A DNA stretch of 64,000 nucleotides from Lepiota brunneoincarnata (GCA_023014365.1 JAEBUN010000003.1:1550001-1614000), one strand, 5' to 3'; shown: positions 34,760 to 45,472, counted from the first letter of the stretch. Numbers and translations: made by a program. The notes: a model not told the origin generated them from the sequence alone.

Positions 34760-34770
34760 AGTCTGATAAT
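34760..34770 (-). other. gypsy-1 self-priming PBS
   Basis: Two bases inside the 5' LTR the minus strand reads ATTATCAGACT, the exact 11-nt complement of AGTCTGATAAT at the predicted RNA start. The old copy keeps the same 11-mer at 42709-42719, also with a 2-nt spacer. Tf1 of fission yeast primes from the first 11 nt of its own RNA in this way. Confidence 0.85.
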
Positions 34771-34772
34771 AC

Positions 34773-35433
34773 TGTTAGAGCCGGTGCGGGTCAGGACCGA
34801 AGCGGAGGGTCGGGGTGGTATCCTTGATATAAGGTAACTGGGGGACAGGGTGAAGTCAGTATGTAGACTTCAGAACCGAGGTGGAGTACGTCAGGCAGGG
34901 GGTTGGACTTGCGGCCTCAGCTTATGTGCTATGCCCTCCTACTGTCCTAGTCTGTATTTCAGGAAGTCGGAGCCAAAGCGGAGCGAGGCAGAAGAGAGGA
35001 GAGGATAGGGAACAGGGAGCTGGTCTGCTGCTCGATTTGATTATCAGACTGAGGAGTACAAGCCAAGTACCTACGGTATATATACTACTGGCCTTACGAA
35101 CTATGACTCGTACTGACTACATGCGGAGCAAAGCGGAGACCGATCTAGTTACAAACGGATTACGAACGGATTACGAATGGAATGGAAATGGGTACAGGTA
35201 TGGAGACTAATAATGTATCTTGACTACGGATGGGAAATGGAGATGGGGGTATGAGACACCGAGGGTCAGGTGACCATGGCATGCGTGGAGGTGGTCGCAT
35301 GATTGGGGCAGTGGGTTGCAGTTGGAGCAGGTCGGGGCTGAGTCGGAGGGCAGAGGGTTGGTGTGTGGAACACACGTGGAGTCGAGAAGCCGAAGTTTAA
35401 ATGATTAGACTCTGAGTTGGCATGGATATGACA
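34773..35433 (-). repeat. gypsy-1 younger copy, 5' LTR with promoter
   Basis: 661 bp. On the minus strand TATATATA (35084-35077) precedes AGTCTGATAAT (35050-35040) by about 34 nt, so transcription plausibly starts at or just before AGTCTG. That 11-mer is the one complementary to the PBS. Confidence 0.95.
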
Positions 35434-35438
35434 GAGTC

Positions 35439-35527
35439 AGAGGGCAAAGGGTTGTTGCATGGGAGCACACGTGGGGTTGAGAAGCCAAAGTTTAATGATT
35501 AGGCTCTGAGTTGGCATGGATATGATA
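35439..35527 (-). repeat. gypsy-1 solo LTR in E2, right part
   Basis: It resumes agagggcaaagggttg and ends ggatatgata, followed by the TSD gtact (35528-35532). It completes the LTR begun at 27037. Confidence 0.9.
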
Positions 35528-35685
35528 GTACTATGGGACATAGTACCAATCCTCTATAGAGTTCTTTAATAATATAGCCAATGATTCTATATAAAGAATC
35601 ATTCTGGAATATGGAATTCAGGTATAGGCATGAAATCAGCATATCACCAGTAGCAGTCCATGCTAGTCTACCTAGTACAGAAAGA

Positions 35686-38600
35686 CTAGATTACAAGTTC
35701 AAAAGGGATGGGGCCAAAGGCCCCATTTAAACTATGACTACCAGTAGCTACTAAAGGTAGACAAGTGTTTGCAATAGAAGTTGATTCCACACTCCTGGCT
35801 GGGGGAGTTGGAGTATCCCTGGGCTGTGGTGTGAATGCAAAGGCTAATGGGTTGTCCTGAAGAAATCCCACTAAGTTTTCCAAGGTGAGTGGCACTGCAG
35901 GGGAAATGGAACTGATATCCTGAGTGAATTGGGGGCAGTGGAATAAAATGTGCTCTCTGGTCTCCAAGAGCTCACCACAGGCACAGAATAGAGCTTCATT
36001 GGGGAAGAACCAGAGGTAATATTCACCAATGGGTGCATGTGCAGTAATACAGTGGGTGAGGTGAGAAGTGAGTGAGGGAAGATCTTTTACAGAGAGTTTA
36101 AGCCAAGTCCCATGGTGTAAAAAAGAGGGCTGGAGAGGATGCTTGGACCCATTAAGGAGGTCCAGGAATTGACTACCATGGAAGGCCCTATTGGTGAAGA
36201 AAAGATGCCTTTCAACTAATGCAGACTTGGCAGCCTAGGAGTGGAGGTATGCTGAATTTGTAGGGGATGTCTCATCCAGGGAAAAGCATTGGGCACAAGC
36301 CTCATCATGTGCATGGAGATGGAGAGGCCACTTCCAGCAGGATGGGACTTGGACAAAGGTAACCATGGAGCCTGCAGATGCCTCCAGCTAAGGGAAGAGA
36401 GCCTGGATAACAGCAAGTGAGTGAGCCTGTCCAGAGTGGAGGGAGGGATCAAAAACTATCTTACAAGAGTGTAAGGAGTCTGTGAAAACTACAATATAAG
36501 AAGGGATATGGGAAAAGGAAAGAGCAGAGATAATACCAGAGTGAATACCTAGAAACTCAGAACAAGAGGAGAGAGCTCTCCTAGCAGAAATGGAGAACCT
36601 ATGTACAAGAGAAGAAGAGACATAGATGAAAGTGGAGGCAGAAGCACAAAAGAGCAGGTCCTTTAAAACTGCTGCATCAGTAACCACATAAGTGGCACTA
36701 GGGTTGCTCCTCACAGTATCTAGTATAGAGTCAACCTGGTGGTGATATGCAGCCTCCTCCTCAAGCTCCAGATGACCAGAGGGTGGAGAGACAAATGAGA
36801 ACTGGTTAGGGAACAAGTTTAATATGTGGTGGTCAGGTCTGGCTTCAGCACACAAGGCCTCAAAGCATTCAGTAGACTTGGCCATGAGAGAGTCCATCTC
36901 ATCAAGAGGGCCAGAGGCCCTCTTCCAGATCCCAGGAGGGAGTAAAGCAAGGGACAGGGGATGTCTGACTGTAGATAAGCTTCCCTTATCAAGGAGAGAG
37001 TGGAGGGCATGGGTGTGGTGGAAAGTTTTAAGCTGAAGTGCAGTACAGTCTGCAAGCTTGTGAAGCTGAAGATGAATAGGGGTTAAACCTGCAATAGCTT
37101 CCATACTACCTAAGGGAGATGTTCTGAAGGTGCTAGTAATCCAGAGGGCAGCCTTGCACTGGGCTTTCCTCAGCAAGTCCAGCAGGGCCTTAAATACAAG
37201 CACTTTGGAAGAACTAGAGCTGGTACCCATAAGTCATAATGGGAACAATACAGGACTGGTAGAGCAGGTGCTTTTAGTTAGAGGAGAGACCATGAATGGA
37301 GTTGCCAAGCATACCCATGGAGTGAACTGTGGTGAAAGCTTTAGTGGAATAGAACTTCACATGGGCCTTGAAGGAGAGTTGGCAGTTAAACCAAAAACCC
37401 AAATATCTCCAGGTGGGGTAGGAGCAAAGGAGAGATTTGCCAGTAAAAGGTGCAAAGCCAAGGTCCAGTGAAGGTGGCTCATCATGCTACCAGTGGGTGA
37501 AGTAGAAGACCTCAGTTTTGCTATGCTCAAGCTCCAAGCCCATAGCAGTCATAATCCTGAAGATAGCAGAATAATCCCTGCACAGATGCTCATGGCAGTA
37601 CTCCCAGTTGCTACCCTGAACAACCTAGAAGTCCATCATCCACATAGGAGAGTGCAGTAGCATCAATGCCCTCAGAGCAGGCCTCCTCATCAAATAGATA
37701 GAGAACAGGGGATACCATGAGAGCAGATAAAACAGGGGAAGCAGCAGAGCCCTGTCCCACACCAATACTGGAAGGGAACCACTCAGACTCCTCAGAGCCC
37801 CATACAAAGCAGGTGCATTGTCCTTGGAGATAGCTTTGGAAGAAATAGATCAGAGGGGCAGAGAAGCCCATTTTGTGCATGACCTCAAGCAGGACTGGAT
37901 GACTGATACTAGGAAAGAATTGTGCAATATCAAAGGCCAACACAGCAGTGACTTGACCCTTGGCCCACCCAGCATGGACAGATGTATGAGAAAGAGTCCT
38001 GCATCCTCAGTAGAGTGCTGGATGATTCTCCCAAGCTGGTTGGAGTGAAAGACAGCATTGCCAACAGCATCAAATTGCATGCAAGTAGCAATCATCTTCT
38101 CAAAGAGCTTTCCAAGTGTGTTAAGAAGAGCAATAGGTTGGAAGGACTTGAGGGTGGAGTAGTCAGCCTTGCCAGGCTTGGGAATGATAACAGACCTAGA
38201 GCCCTTGAAGTACTCAGGCCACCTTCCAGAAGAGACACAAGCATTGGCCAGGGAGAGAAAAAGGGAAGAACAGATCTCATTCCCTACAATGTGGTGCAGA
38301 TGGGCCCAGGTAATATGGTCAGGACCTGGAGCAGAGCAGTTGGAGCAACCCCCCAGGACATCCTGGAGCTCAAGGGCAGTGAAAGGAGCCCAAGATCTAG
38401 GCTGGTGATCCCAGAGAGGAGAGAGGATATTCAAATCTACAGGCCAACCCTCAGCAGAGTTGAAGGAAGAGTGAAGAGCACCAAAAAGCTCATCCACATC
38501 ATGAATAGCTTGGCCATTGAACTTCATAACCTCACAGGGGGGGAGGTTCCTAGGGCCAGTCCATTTCATAAGTTTCCAAGGTCTCTGATTAGTAGATGCA

Positions 38601-39670
38601 ATCTCATGGATACAAGCATCCATGTATTCCCTATGTGCTACCCAAGCACAATGCTGGAAGGCTAGCATGACTCTCATCACTCCCAGAGGCCTGAAAGAGA
38701 GCCTTGGTCTCAGTGCAGGCAGCATTCCACCAAAGCTTAGAGCCAAAGCAGAATCAACAAGGTTTGGAGTGAGCAGACCAAGCCTTGTCAAAGATAGTAC
38801 CAATAGCATCAGCTACCCTGTCAACCTCATCCTCTACACCAGGAAGAGGGGGGACCAGGGCACTGTAGTTGCTAGTGATCATAGTAAGAAAGGCCTCCTC
38901 CTCTTCAGACCCAAACTTCAAGAACTGCTGAGTAACACTGGGATCCTTAGGAGTAACAGGAAGGGAGATGGTTAGGGAAGCATGGTCTGAGGGCCTGTAT
39001 TGGTCAGCCAAGATGGAGTATGGAAGCAAGCCAGTGAGTCCAAAGGAATGAAGATCAAGTCAATGACAGTAGGGGACTTGGAATGGTCCTGTGGAAAGTG
39101 AGTGGGCCCAGGGGTTTCTGGTAGGGAATGAGCGAGGCCAAGGTCAATGCCAGGTCCTCTAGGCAAGTCAGCAGCCTGAGGAACTGAGTCAAAGTTGGGA
39201 TCCCAATCAGAGGACTGGATGTTAAAGTCTTCACCCATATAGTGGCATAGAGGGAGACTGCCTACACAGCTCTGGTCATCTGAGTAGACATTGACCAAAT
39301 GGACTGGGCCCATGGAGAGGAAGAGGGAAAGCAAAAGAATATCTCTGTGATCAACCAGATCTCTATGGAAGGAGGGGTGCTACCAGAATAGGCATTTATG
39401 GATATAGGCAAATACCCTAGGGTGTTGGGCAGAGTTGGCATCATGGGACTTGGGATCCCAGACTAATGTAATCCAGTCTGGGTGGTTAGGAAGGCCTATA
39501 ACTGGAGATGCCTTCCTGGGATGTGGTGGAAGGGGCCTGGCAGATGTGATGCTAAGGAGGCACCTGGAGAAAGATTATATCCAAAGAGTCACATAGAGTC
39601 CCAAGGAGAGAATGGACTAGTCTAAAATTCCTGCAGACATTCTGAGACCAAATATGCAGGGAGGAAATAG
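35686..39670 (-). pseudogene. LINE-A ORF2: APE endonuclease, RT, RNase H, zinc finger
   Basis: Endonuclease begins LHIWSQNVCRNFRLVHSLL near 39655, with the catalytic block MGEDFNIQSSDWD near 39235, TVIDLIFI near 39070 and RPSDHASLTISLP near 38990. RT has SVIIPKPGKADYSTLKSF and PIALLNTLGKLFEKMI near 38190-38090, FDIAQFFPS near 37930, GVGQGSAASPVLS near 37760 and SYVDDGLLG near 37645. RNase H shows the three acids in YVVTDAAV, SSCSEFLGIHSG and IVVFTDSLHSC (36690-36480). A final C-x-C..H..C motif with ETREHILFHCP lies near 35990-35925. A frameshift near 37950 and an interval of stops in the endonuclease half break it; 37230-36388 is open. Confidence 0.9.
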
Positions 39671-39909
39671 GGCCTCTCTGAGGTGGAAGGAGTGGGGGAG
39701 CCTGAGCAAGTCCCTAGCCATCCTGGGGATGCACCCCCCCAGAACACCATAGGCCCAGAATTCTCTAAGGCCTCAGATGTTGGAATGGGACCAGCATTCA
39801 GGACCACCTGGGAAGGAAGAAACTCATGCTCAAACACAGAGTTGGTAAGAAGAGGAGATAATGTGGAAGGGGTACCAGACCCAAGGAAATTCACCAGAGA
39901 GAGACTCTA

Positions 39910-42229
39910 ACATTCCATGGGAGTAGGAGAAAGAGAGCTAGACTCTGCAGGGTAAGCAGGGAGAGTAGCAGAGGGAGTGGTAGAAGGAATAGAAGGCTTT
40001 GCAGCCATAGCATCAGCCTGGGCAGCTTTGGCTTCACTACATAGTATGGCCTGACAGGAGGTGTGTTGTGCAATCCACTCAGGATTGAAGCAGTTGCACC
40101 AGAAAGGGCATTGGCAATCATCTGCAGAGTACTTCCCATCACAGTTATGACAATGAGCATGGTGAGGGGGACAAGGCTGGTCTATAGGAGTAGGTGGGAT
40201 AGGAGGGGAGGCCTTGGGTTGTCCCTTGCAGCAAGAGGCAAAGGAGTGGTGGTTTTTAGCCTTATGAGGGTCATTAAAGCAGGGACAGGCAATGGCTTGT
40301 CTATGACAGGTCTGAGTAGCATGGCCCCAAGTCCAGCACCAGTTGCAAAGGAGGACCTCTGGTTGAGCCTGAGCTTGGCAGATAGAGCAAATAGCCCCAT
40401 CAATGTGGACACACTAGTAGGACATAGCTGTAGCATTGACACCTGACTGAGAGTCCCAGATCTCAAACCAGACAGTGGCAGTGTTTGCAGTCCTAGAGTT
40501 GCATACAGGTTGGGGGTTGGAGGCCAAGATAAAGTGGGTAGCCAAAGCATACAAGGCAAAGGCAGAGAAATCCTTTGCCCAGATAGCTAGGTAATCAGCT
40601 GGGCCATTGGAGCATGGGACATTCAAGAGCTTCATATAGGACTTGGAGTGGGGAAGGCCAACAGAACCTACAGAGATAATGCCTGGAACATGTACCAAGA
40701 ACTCTCTAATAGTAGTCAGGTCTATCTCAGAAGCAACATCAGACATGTCTAGGAAAGCACCACCCCCAGAGATAACTGCAGACAGAACATGCAGTTTGGA
40801 GGACCTGAAGATTAACCTATGGTTGACAACCTCTACAAGAGAGGAGGTAGAGAAAGAGGGGATACCCTCAGGGCAGATGAAGGATACCAAGACCTGGCAG
40901 TGTGATGGGCTCTTAGTAATAGATACAACCATAGGGTGGGCAGTTGTACCAAATCCTTCAGAAGCTGTAGGTTGGTGGACAATAGTAGCTATACACTTCC
41001 CTGGAGAGAGTGTGGAGCCACCTAGAGCAGAAACCATTTGCTCAACCTCCTGGTCAGAGAGGTGAGGGAAAGCACAAGCAATAGCCAGAGCAGAAGGTCT
41101 ATCCCCTCCAGTAAGAGAGGCAACAGAAGTAAAAGATCTAGCACCAGAACCAGTAGAAGACCTAGCAGAAGCTCTGGGCTTGGTAGCTAAAGGAGGGGGG
41201 GGTAGGGTTGATGGGGGAGACTAGTAGGTAGTGTCCCAGCAAGTGGTAAACTACTTACTGGGGAGGGCACAGCAGGTGGTAAACCACTTACTGCAGGAAA
41301 ACTGGAAGGTGGAGCCCCAGTGGCACAAAGTGCAGCAGCAAGGGTAGGTAGAGCCTTGACAGGCCTCTACTTATGCATTTTACCCTTGCACTGATCCAGC
41401 TTGTTAGCCAGGAGAACACCTGGGGAGGAGGAGGCACATATTCCAGAACCAAGGTTAGGAGATACTACCAAATCACCTCCCAGAGGGGTGTGATGCCTGA
41501 TTACTAACCAGTTCAACCTATCCACCAACTTACTGTCCAGACTGAGGAGGCAAACAGGAATAGAGAGGGGATCATCCTAGCTCCAGGGGATGCCAGAGGG
41601 AGTGGGAGCAGCAGAAAGCCTAGCCCCAGGGGAGCTGGGAGTGGAGGGAAGAGGGGGTAAGGAAAGGGAAGAGGGGAGAGATGCAGTCCCAACACCCCCT
41701 GCAGAGGGGAAGCCAGGGCTAGGAAGATAACCAGAGTCAGACCCAGGAAGACCAGAAGAGACAACCTGCCCAGGCATGGAGGGGTTGGGAGAGGAGTCAG
41801 GGAAGGGGGAGGGACAACCAGGCTGAGGATTGACACAAAGGCCACCTACAGAGGGTTGGGGAGGAGTAAGGGTAGAGACAGGGATAGAGTCACTCCAGGA
41901 GGTGCTGGAGAGATCAGGGGGACCACTAGAAGTACCCTGACCAATCACAAAAGGGTTGGGAGAGGCAGGAGATACAAGTAAGAGAGGAGCCTTAGGAGTG
42001 ATGGAAGAATCAGCTGTGGAGGGCTGACCAGGGGGTGTGGGGGCATGAAGCTCAGGATTCTCAAAGAGGTTCTTAGGCCTTTTAAAAGGCCTATGGCCCC
42101 CAGTTGAGTGGGCCAGAGGGAGGGGAGGAAAAAGTACCACATCATCAGGAGGGGTTGTGAGTCCAGGGAGTGTGGGAGAGGAGGGGGGGGAAAGTTATTA
42201 CCAGGAGTTGGTGAAGAGGGCATAGACAT
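39910..42229 (-). pseudogene. LINE-A ORF1 (gag-like, CCHC)
   Basis: A Pro/Ser-rich N-terminal region (42140-41577, open) is followed by a gag-like middle with PGIISVGSVGLPHSKSYMKLL and WFEIWDSQSGVNATAM near 40650-40440. Zinc knuckles follow: CNWCWTWGHATQTC near 40350-40310, then FASCCKGQPKASPP and a third Cys-rich motif, HCHNCDGKYSADDCQCPFW. The same architecture recurs in LINE-B. Stops near 41037 and 40414 and frameshifts disable it. ORF1 proteins of such LINEs coat the RNA in the RNP. Confidence 0.8.
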
Positions 42230-42314
42230 GATTTAGAAGCTCCCTAGAGGGTCCAGAGACTGCCACACAAGCTTTCAAAAAACAGTAGTGGTAATAAGAG
42301 ATCAAGAAGGGATG

Positions 42315-42721
42315 GAGCCTGTTGGCCTTTAGCCTTGGCATCAGCAGATTTTTTCTTGTCACAGTTGGTGGCCATGTGATTAGGACCCCATTGTTAGGAT
42401 AGTTGTCAGGGTCACCAGGGTCACTGGGATCAGGATTGGGTCAGGGCCCTCATTGGGACCATTGGGAGTCTGAAGTAATGAAGGTGGTATGTCTTCAGAA
42501 AAATGGTTGGGAGTTGAGAGTGCAACCAATTGTAGATGAGGGCAAGGAGCCCTCAGGGAGTTGGGTTGTAGTTCTTTGGAAGGGGATTGTCAAGTGAGAT
42601 GTTATGTACTATGGTGAACAGCTGGAGATACAAAAGTGCAGGTACAGGTAACTATTTGAGAGACCATGGTTAGAAGGGATCAGAAGTGTGATAGACAGGA
42701 GGAGTAGGAGTCTGATAATAC
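42315..42721 (-). pseudogene. gypsy-1 old copy, gag remnant with internal deletion and PBS
   Basis: It starts at the LINE-A TSD with the knuckle-region sequence (as at 33385-33440), then jumps to the Pro/Asp-rich N-terminal gag (as at 34455-34720). About 1 kb is missing. PBS copy ATTATCAGACT (minus) is at 42709-42719, followed by the 2-nt spacer and the LTR at 42722. Confidence 0.85.
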
Positions 42722-43422
42722 TGTTAGAGCTGGTACAGGTCAGGACTGAAGCAGAAGGTGAGGGTAGTATCCTTGGTATAAGGGAACTGGAAATAAGGTG
42801 AAGTCAGTATGTAGACTTCAGGACTGAGGTGGAGTACTTTGGGCAAGGGAGTAGACTTGTGGCCTCAGCTTATGTGCTGTGCCCTCCTACTGTCCTAGTC
42901 CATATTTTGGGATGTTGGGGTCGAAGTGGAGTGAGGCAGGAGAGAGAGGAGGATTGGAACAGGGAACTGGTCTGCTGCTTGATTTAATTATCAGACTACT
43001 GACTACAAGTCAAGTATCTACAGTATTTATACTGCTGTTCTATGAACCTATGACTAGTACTGACTATGGGTAGAGCAAAGCGGAGGCTGATAGGATTACA
43101 AGTAGATTACAAACAAAATAAAGGCTGATATGGATATGAAAACTGATAATGGATCTATTTAGATTATGGGCAGAGAACTGGAAGTTGGAAGGTGAAATAA
43201 CTGGTGGTCAGATGACCACAGCACATGCAGAGGTGGTCACATGATGAGGATAATGCTATGTGGGCAGAGCAGGGCAGGGCCACATTGGAGGGCAGAGGAT
43301 TGATGCATAGAGCCTTGTATTCTTGATCTGTTACTGACTCATTAAAGTAACATTGTGTAGGTATATGGCACTGAGAAGCATGAAGTTTAATGATTAGACT
43401 CTGAGTTGGCATGGATATGACA
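42722..43422 (-). repeat. gypsy-1 old copy, 5' LTR
   Basis: 701 bp, about 40 bp longer than the standard LTR because of extra sequence around 43318-43360 (cttgtattcttgatctg...). It ends ggcatggatatgaca and is followed by TSD caatg. Confidence 0.92.
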
Positions 43423-43427
43423 CAATG

Positions 43428-43520
43428 ATAATGAAAATCCTGCTGATCTTTTGATGAAAAACCTTGGGCAAACAATGTTTGAACATTTCAGTCCTTTTCT
43501 TGGTATTGAGATTCTCTAAC
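43428..43520 (+). pseudogene. copia-0 polyprotein C-terminus, right of the gypsy-1 insertion
   Basis: This continues the frame interrupted at position 45. The short ADLLMKNLG and FEHFSPFLG stretches match the tail of copia RNase H. The stop codon is about 40 nt upstream of a purine-rich tract (43548-43560) that directly abuts the 3' LTR, the normal copia order of RNase H, PPT, LTR. Confidence 0.5.
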
Positions 43521-43560
43521 TCTACAATGTTTCCTTCATCAATGTCTGAGTGAGGGAGAA

Positions 43561-43778
43561 TGTTGAAGATCCTTTATGATTTTCTTTTCTGGTCACTGAT
43601 GCTATCTATGTGCTTGCACCGCACTCTATGACTTATGCCTAGTCATATATCATCTTGAGCTTGAACTGCTATTTGCTTGTTATGACTCCTTTTGTTCTAT
43701 ATACATAGTATATACTGTGGACTCCTAGTAGTACACAGTAAGGAACAAAACCCTTTCAATAATTTTTATACTTCAACA
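43561..43778 (+). repeat. copia-0 3' LTR (218 bp)
   Basis: The repeat starts TGTTGAAG and ends CTTCAACA, a perfect 8-bp terminal inverted repeat with TG..CA ends. The purine tract at 43548-43560 (gagtgagggagaa) sits immediately upstream as a PPT. The matching 5' LTR would lie to the left of this window. Confidence 0.75.
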
Positions 43779-43919
43779 AATATGTTAATAACTGTCCACC
43801 TACTAAAGCTGAAACCTTTATGTTTTAATTGGGAATACCTATATGGCTTATATATCACCCTGCCAAATATCATTATGTCATATCTCATTTTGGGAAGTCA
43901 GTGAGTTAAACAATCATTT
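43779..43919. other. unassigned A/T-rich sequence
   Basis: Between the copia-0 LTR and the left end of the Tc1-like element I see no ORF, repeat or motif. Confidence 0.5.
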
Positions 43920-44389
43920 AAGATCATTGGAAGAGTTTTGTCCATCTCTAAGAAATCATCAATAATTACACTTTTAGTACTTGGTATAACCTCTCCTGGT
44001 ATGCAAGACAGCCTAAACCCTATCAAGCATACTCTCTATCAGATTCTGACACACTTTTACTGAAATCTTATCCTGTTACTTTTGTGTTCTCTCCCATAAT
44101 GCATTCATCCCATGAGGTGGAGTATGTAAGGACAACCTAGTTGTCACATTACATTGACTGAGCAGGAAGAAACCTTAGAGAATCAAGCAAGGTTTCTCTA
44201 AGCTCATCTACACTACTTATACTATCTGCCATAAGATCTAAGTTGAGTAATCTACTCTACATAAAAGACCATAAGGTGTCAGGAATGTTTAAAGTAGGTA
44301 TAGTCAGGGATAGGCTTAGGACAGGGTCACATGCACCAGTGAGGTTTCACATCTATATTGGAGGGGTGTAGGAGGGAACTCTGAGCACA

Positions 44390-44605
44390 GGGATGCTGGA
44401 AATCAGATTTCCAGATACAAGAGGACTGGGAGTCAGATTTCCAAGCATAGAAAGGTTGGGAATCAGATTTTTAAGCATAGAGAGATTGGAGATCAGATTT
44501 CTGAACACAGAGAGGCTGGGAATTGGGTCCTCAAGCACAAAGAGATTGGGGATTGAATTTCTGAAACCAGCGAGGCTGGAAATCAGATTTCCAAATTTGA
44601 GGTTG
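44390..44605. repeat. 30-bp minisatellite, about 7 units
   Basis: Units resemble gggaatcagatttccaagca followed by a short spacer. Translated on the plus strand they give seven 10-residue versions of RLGIRFLSIE, so the unit is a multiple of three. It lies just past the Tc1-A transposase stop, inside the element. Arrays like this arise by replication slippage; coding is not implied. Confidence 0.85.
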
Positions 44606-44625
44606 TAAGTGGTGACTTGGAGTTC

Positions 44626-45400
44626 TTACAGAGTATCATACTCCCCTAACTTGATTTTAAGGTGAGTCCATAAATGTTTAATGGGATTGAGGTCTGAGAA
44701 CTGTGGGGGTTGTGCCATGGTCTCCATTCCAGCTGCTTTAAACCATATTTGAACCTTGATGCATCTATGTTTGGGATCATTATCTTGTTGAAAGACAACA
44801 TCCTTCATCTTTTTATCACACCACTCCCAACTCCCCTTGAGTTCATCCTCTAAAATGGTAACAAATAGATCACCATCCATCTTATGATCAATCTTGGCTG
44901 CCAACCCTGGACTATCTCACAGCATACAGCCCCATACCATGATAGAACCTCTTCCAAACTTTGTAGTTCCCTGCACCAGCCTATTACTAAATCTCTCTCC
45001 CACCCTTTTCCATGTCTAAACTCTTCCATCTGACCCTAAGCAATTGATTTTGGTCTTGTCTGACCAAATAACCTCTTTCCAGTCCTCTATTGTCCAGTCT
45101 GCATGTGCATCTACCTGCTCTAGCCTTTTCCTCTTGTGTATAACAGAGAGCTTAGGCTGTTTTTGCTTGACTACAGCCTTTATTGGGTGCTCTGCATTTT
45201 GGAGGATATAGGTTGGTCAATGGTAGTGCAAAGGGTTCTGGTGATTTGGGAGGCATTTTCAGCCTTGTAAGATATAATAAGATAGGGTGGCATATTTGAT
45301 ATTGCCAACAGAAAGCTTGGTTGGGTGGCCACTAAGTGACTTTGAAAGTACTGAATGATGTTTGGAATGAAGGTGAGGCAGAGATTGCATGTTAGCAAAA
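44626..45400 (-). pseudogene. Tc1-A transposase, catalytically mutated
   Basis: Reading minus: a helix-turn-helix part (LSGHPTKLSVGNIKYATLSY, then NASQITRTL), then KRKRLEQVDAHADWTIEDWK, WSDKTKINCLGSDGRV (first Asp), GRGSIMVWGCML, VVFQQDNDPKH (second Asp) and DLNPIKHLW. The residue 35 positions after the second Asp, normally Glu in D34E transposases, is Lys (GAA to AAA). Two Trp codons have become TAG and TGA, and the N-terminal part is frameshifted near 45280. All are G-to-A type changes. Confidence 0.85.
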
Positions 45401-45472
45401 TGAAGTTGGGGGGGGTGGTATGAGCTAGGGGAGTGAACAGCTGTATTTATACATTATTCCAACCAGCCACAT

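Larger units (their letters stand above)
27610..35433 (-). mobile_element. gypsy-1 younger full-length copy
   Basis: Two 661-bp LTRs (27610-28270, 34773-35433) are flanked by aagtc/gagtc (27605-27609, 35434-35438), the target within a gypsy-1 solo LTR, one base decayed. Minus-strand order is LTR, self-priming PBS, gag, pol with chromodomain, PPT, LTR. A separate plus-strand gene occupies the space between pol and the 3' LTR. It keeps many CpGs but carries several stops and one frameshift. Confidence 0.97.
25854..35646. repeat. E2 repeat, copy 2 (about 1.3 kb plus gypsy-1 insertions)
   Basis: 25854-27036 and 35533-35646 together match copy 1 at 1053-7222, including the uninterrupted copia-2 target near 26703. 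A CTCTG-rich patch lies at 26119-26230. Flanks are ctgg (25850-25853) and ccag (35647-35650). It lies in the LINE-A 3' UTR. No coding capacity is seen; the 102-codon minus frame near 26575 is not conserved enough to call. Confidence 0.75.
25811..42314 (-). mobile_element. LINE-A, full-length non-LTR retrotransposon with nested insertions
   Basis: A 9-bp TSD gagcctgtt (25802-25810, 42315-42323) flanks it inside gypsy-1 gag, and the younger gypsy-1 shows the uninterrupted site near 33385. A T-rich tract at 25808-25838 is the poly(A) end of this minus-strand element. Between tail and ORF2 the E2 repeat was inserted (25854-35646). Without it the LINE is about 6.7 kb, with a CCHC ORF1 and an ORF2 of endonuclease, RT, RNase H and a terminal zinc finger, the layout of fungal Tad1-like or I-like elements. 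Confidence 0.88.
46..43422 (-). mobile_element. gypsy-1 old copy, Ty3/gypsy chromovirus broken by nested insertions
   Basis: LTRs at 46-1002 and 42722-43422 are flanked by the 5-bp TSD caatg (41-45 and 43423-43427), so everything between is one original insertion plus later nested ones. Coding orientation is minus: PBS at 42709-42719 beside the right LTR, PPT at 1006-1015 beside the left. Remaining internal pieces are 1003-1052, 7223-9151, 22688-25810 and 42315-42721. About 1 kb of gag is deleted: the sequence jumps within 42315-42721 relative to the younger copy (33,430 to 34,455 there). CpG is strongly depleted compared with the copy at 27610-35433. Confidence 0.93.

Noticed and set aside
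37982..38665. 227-codon plus-strand open frame opposite LINE-A RT
   Set aside because: It is a shadow of the LINE-A ORF2 on the minus strand; composition and motifs belong to the RT frame.
41577..42140. Secreted or structural Pro/Ser-rich host protein
   Set aside because: It is the N-terminal region of LINE-A ORF1, in the right place and strand before the CCHC knuckles.
44390..44605. CRISPR-like array
   Set aside because: Units are contiguous and degenerate with no unique spacers; this is a minisatellite in a eukaryotic transposon.
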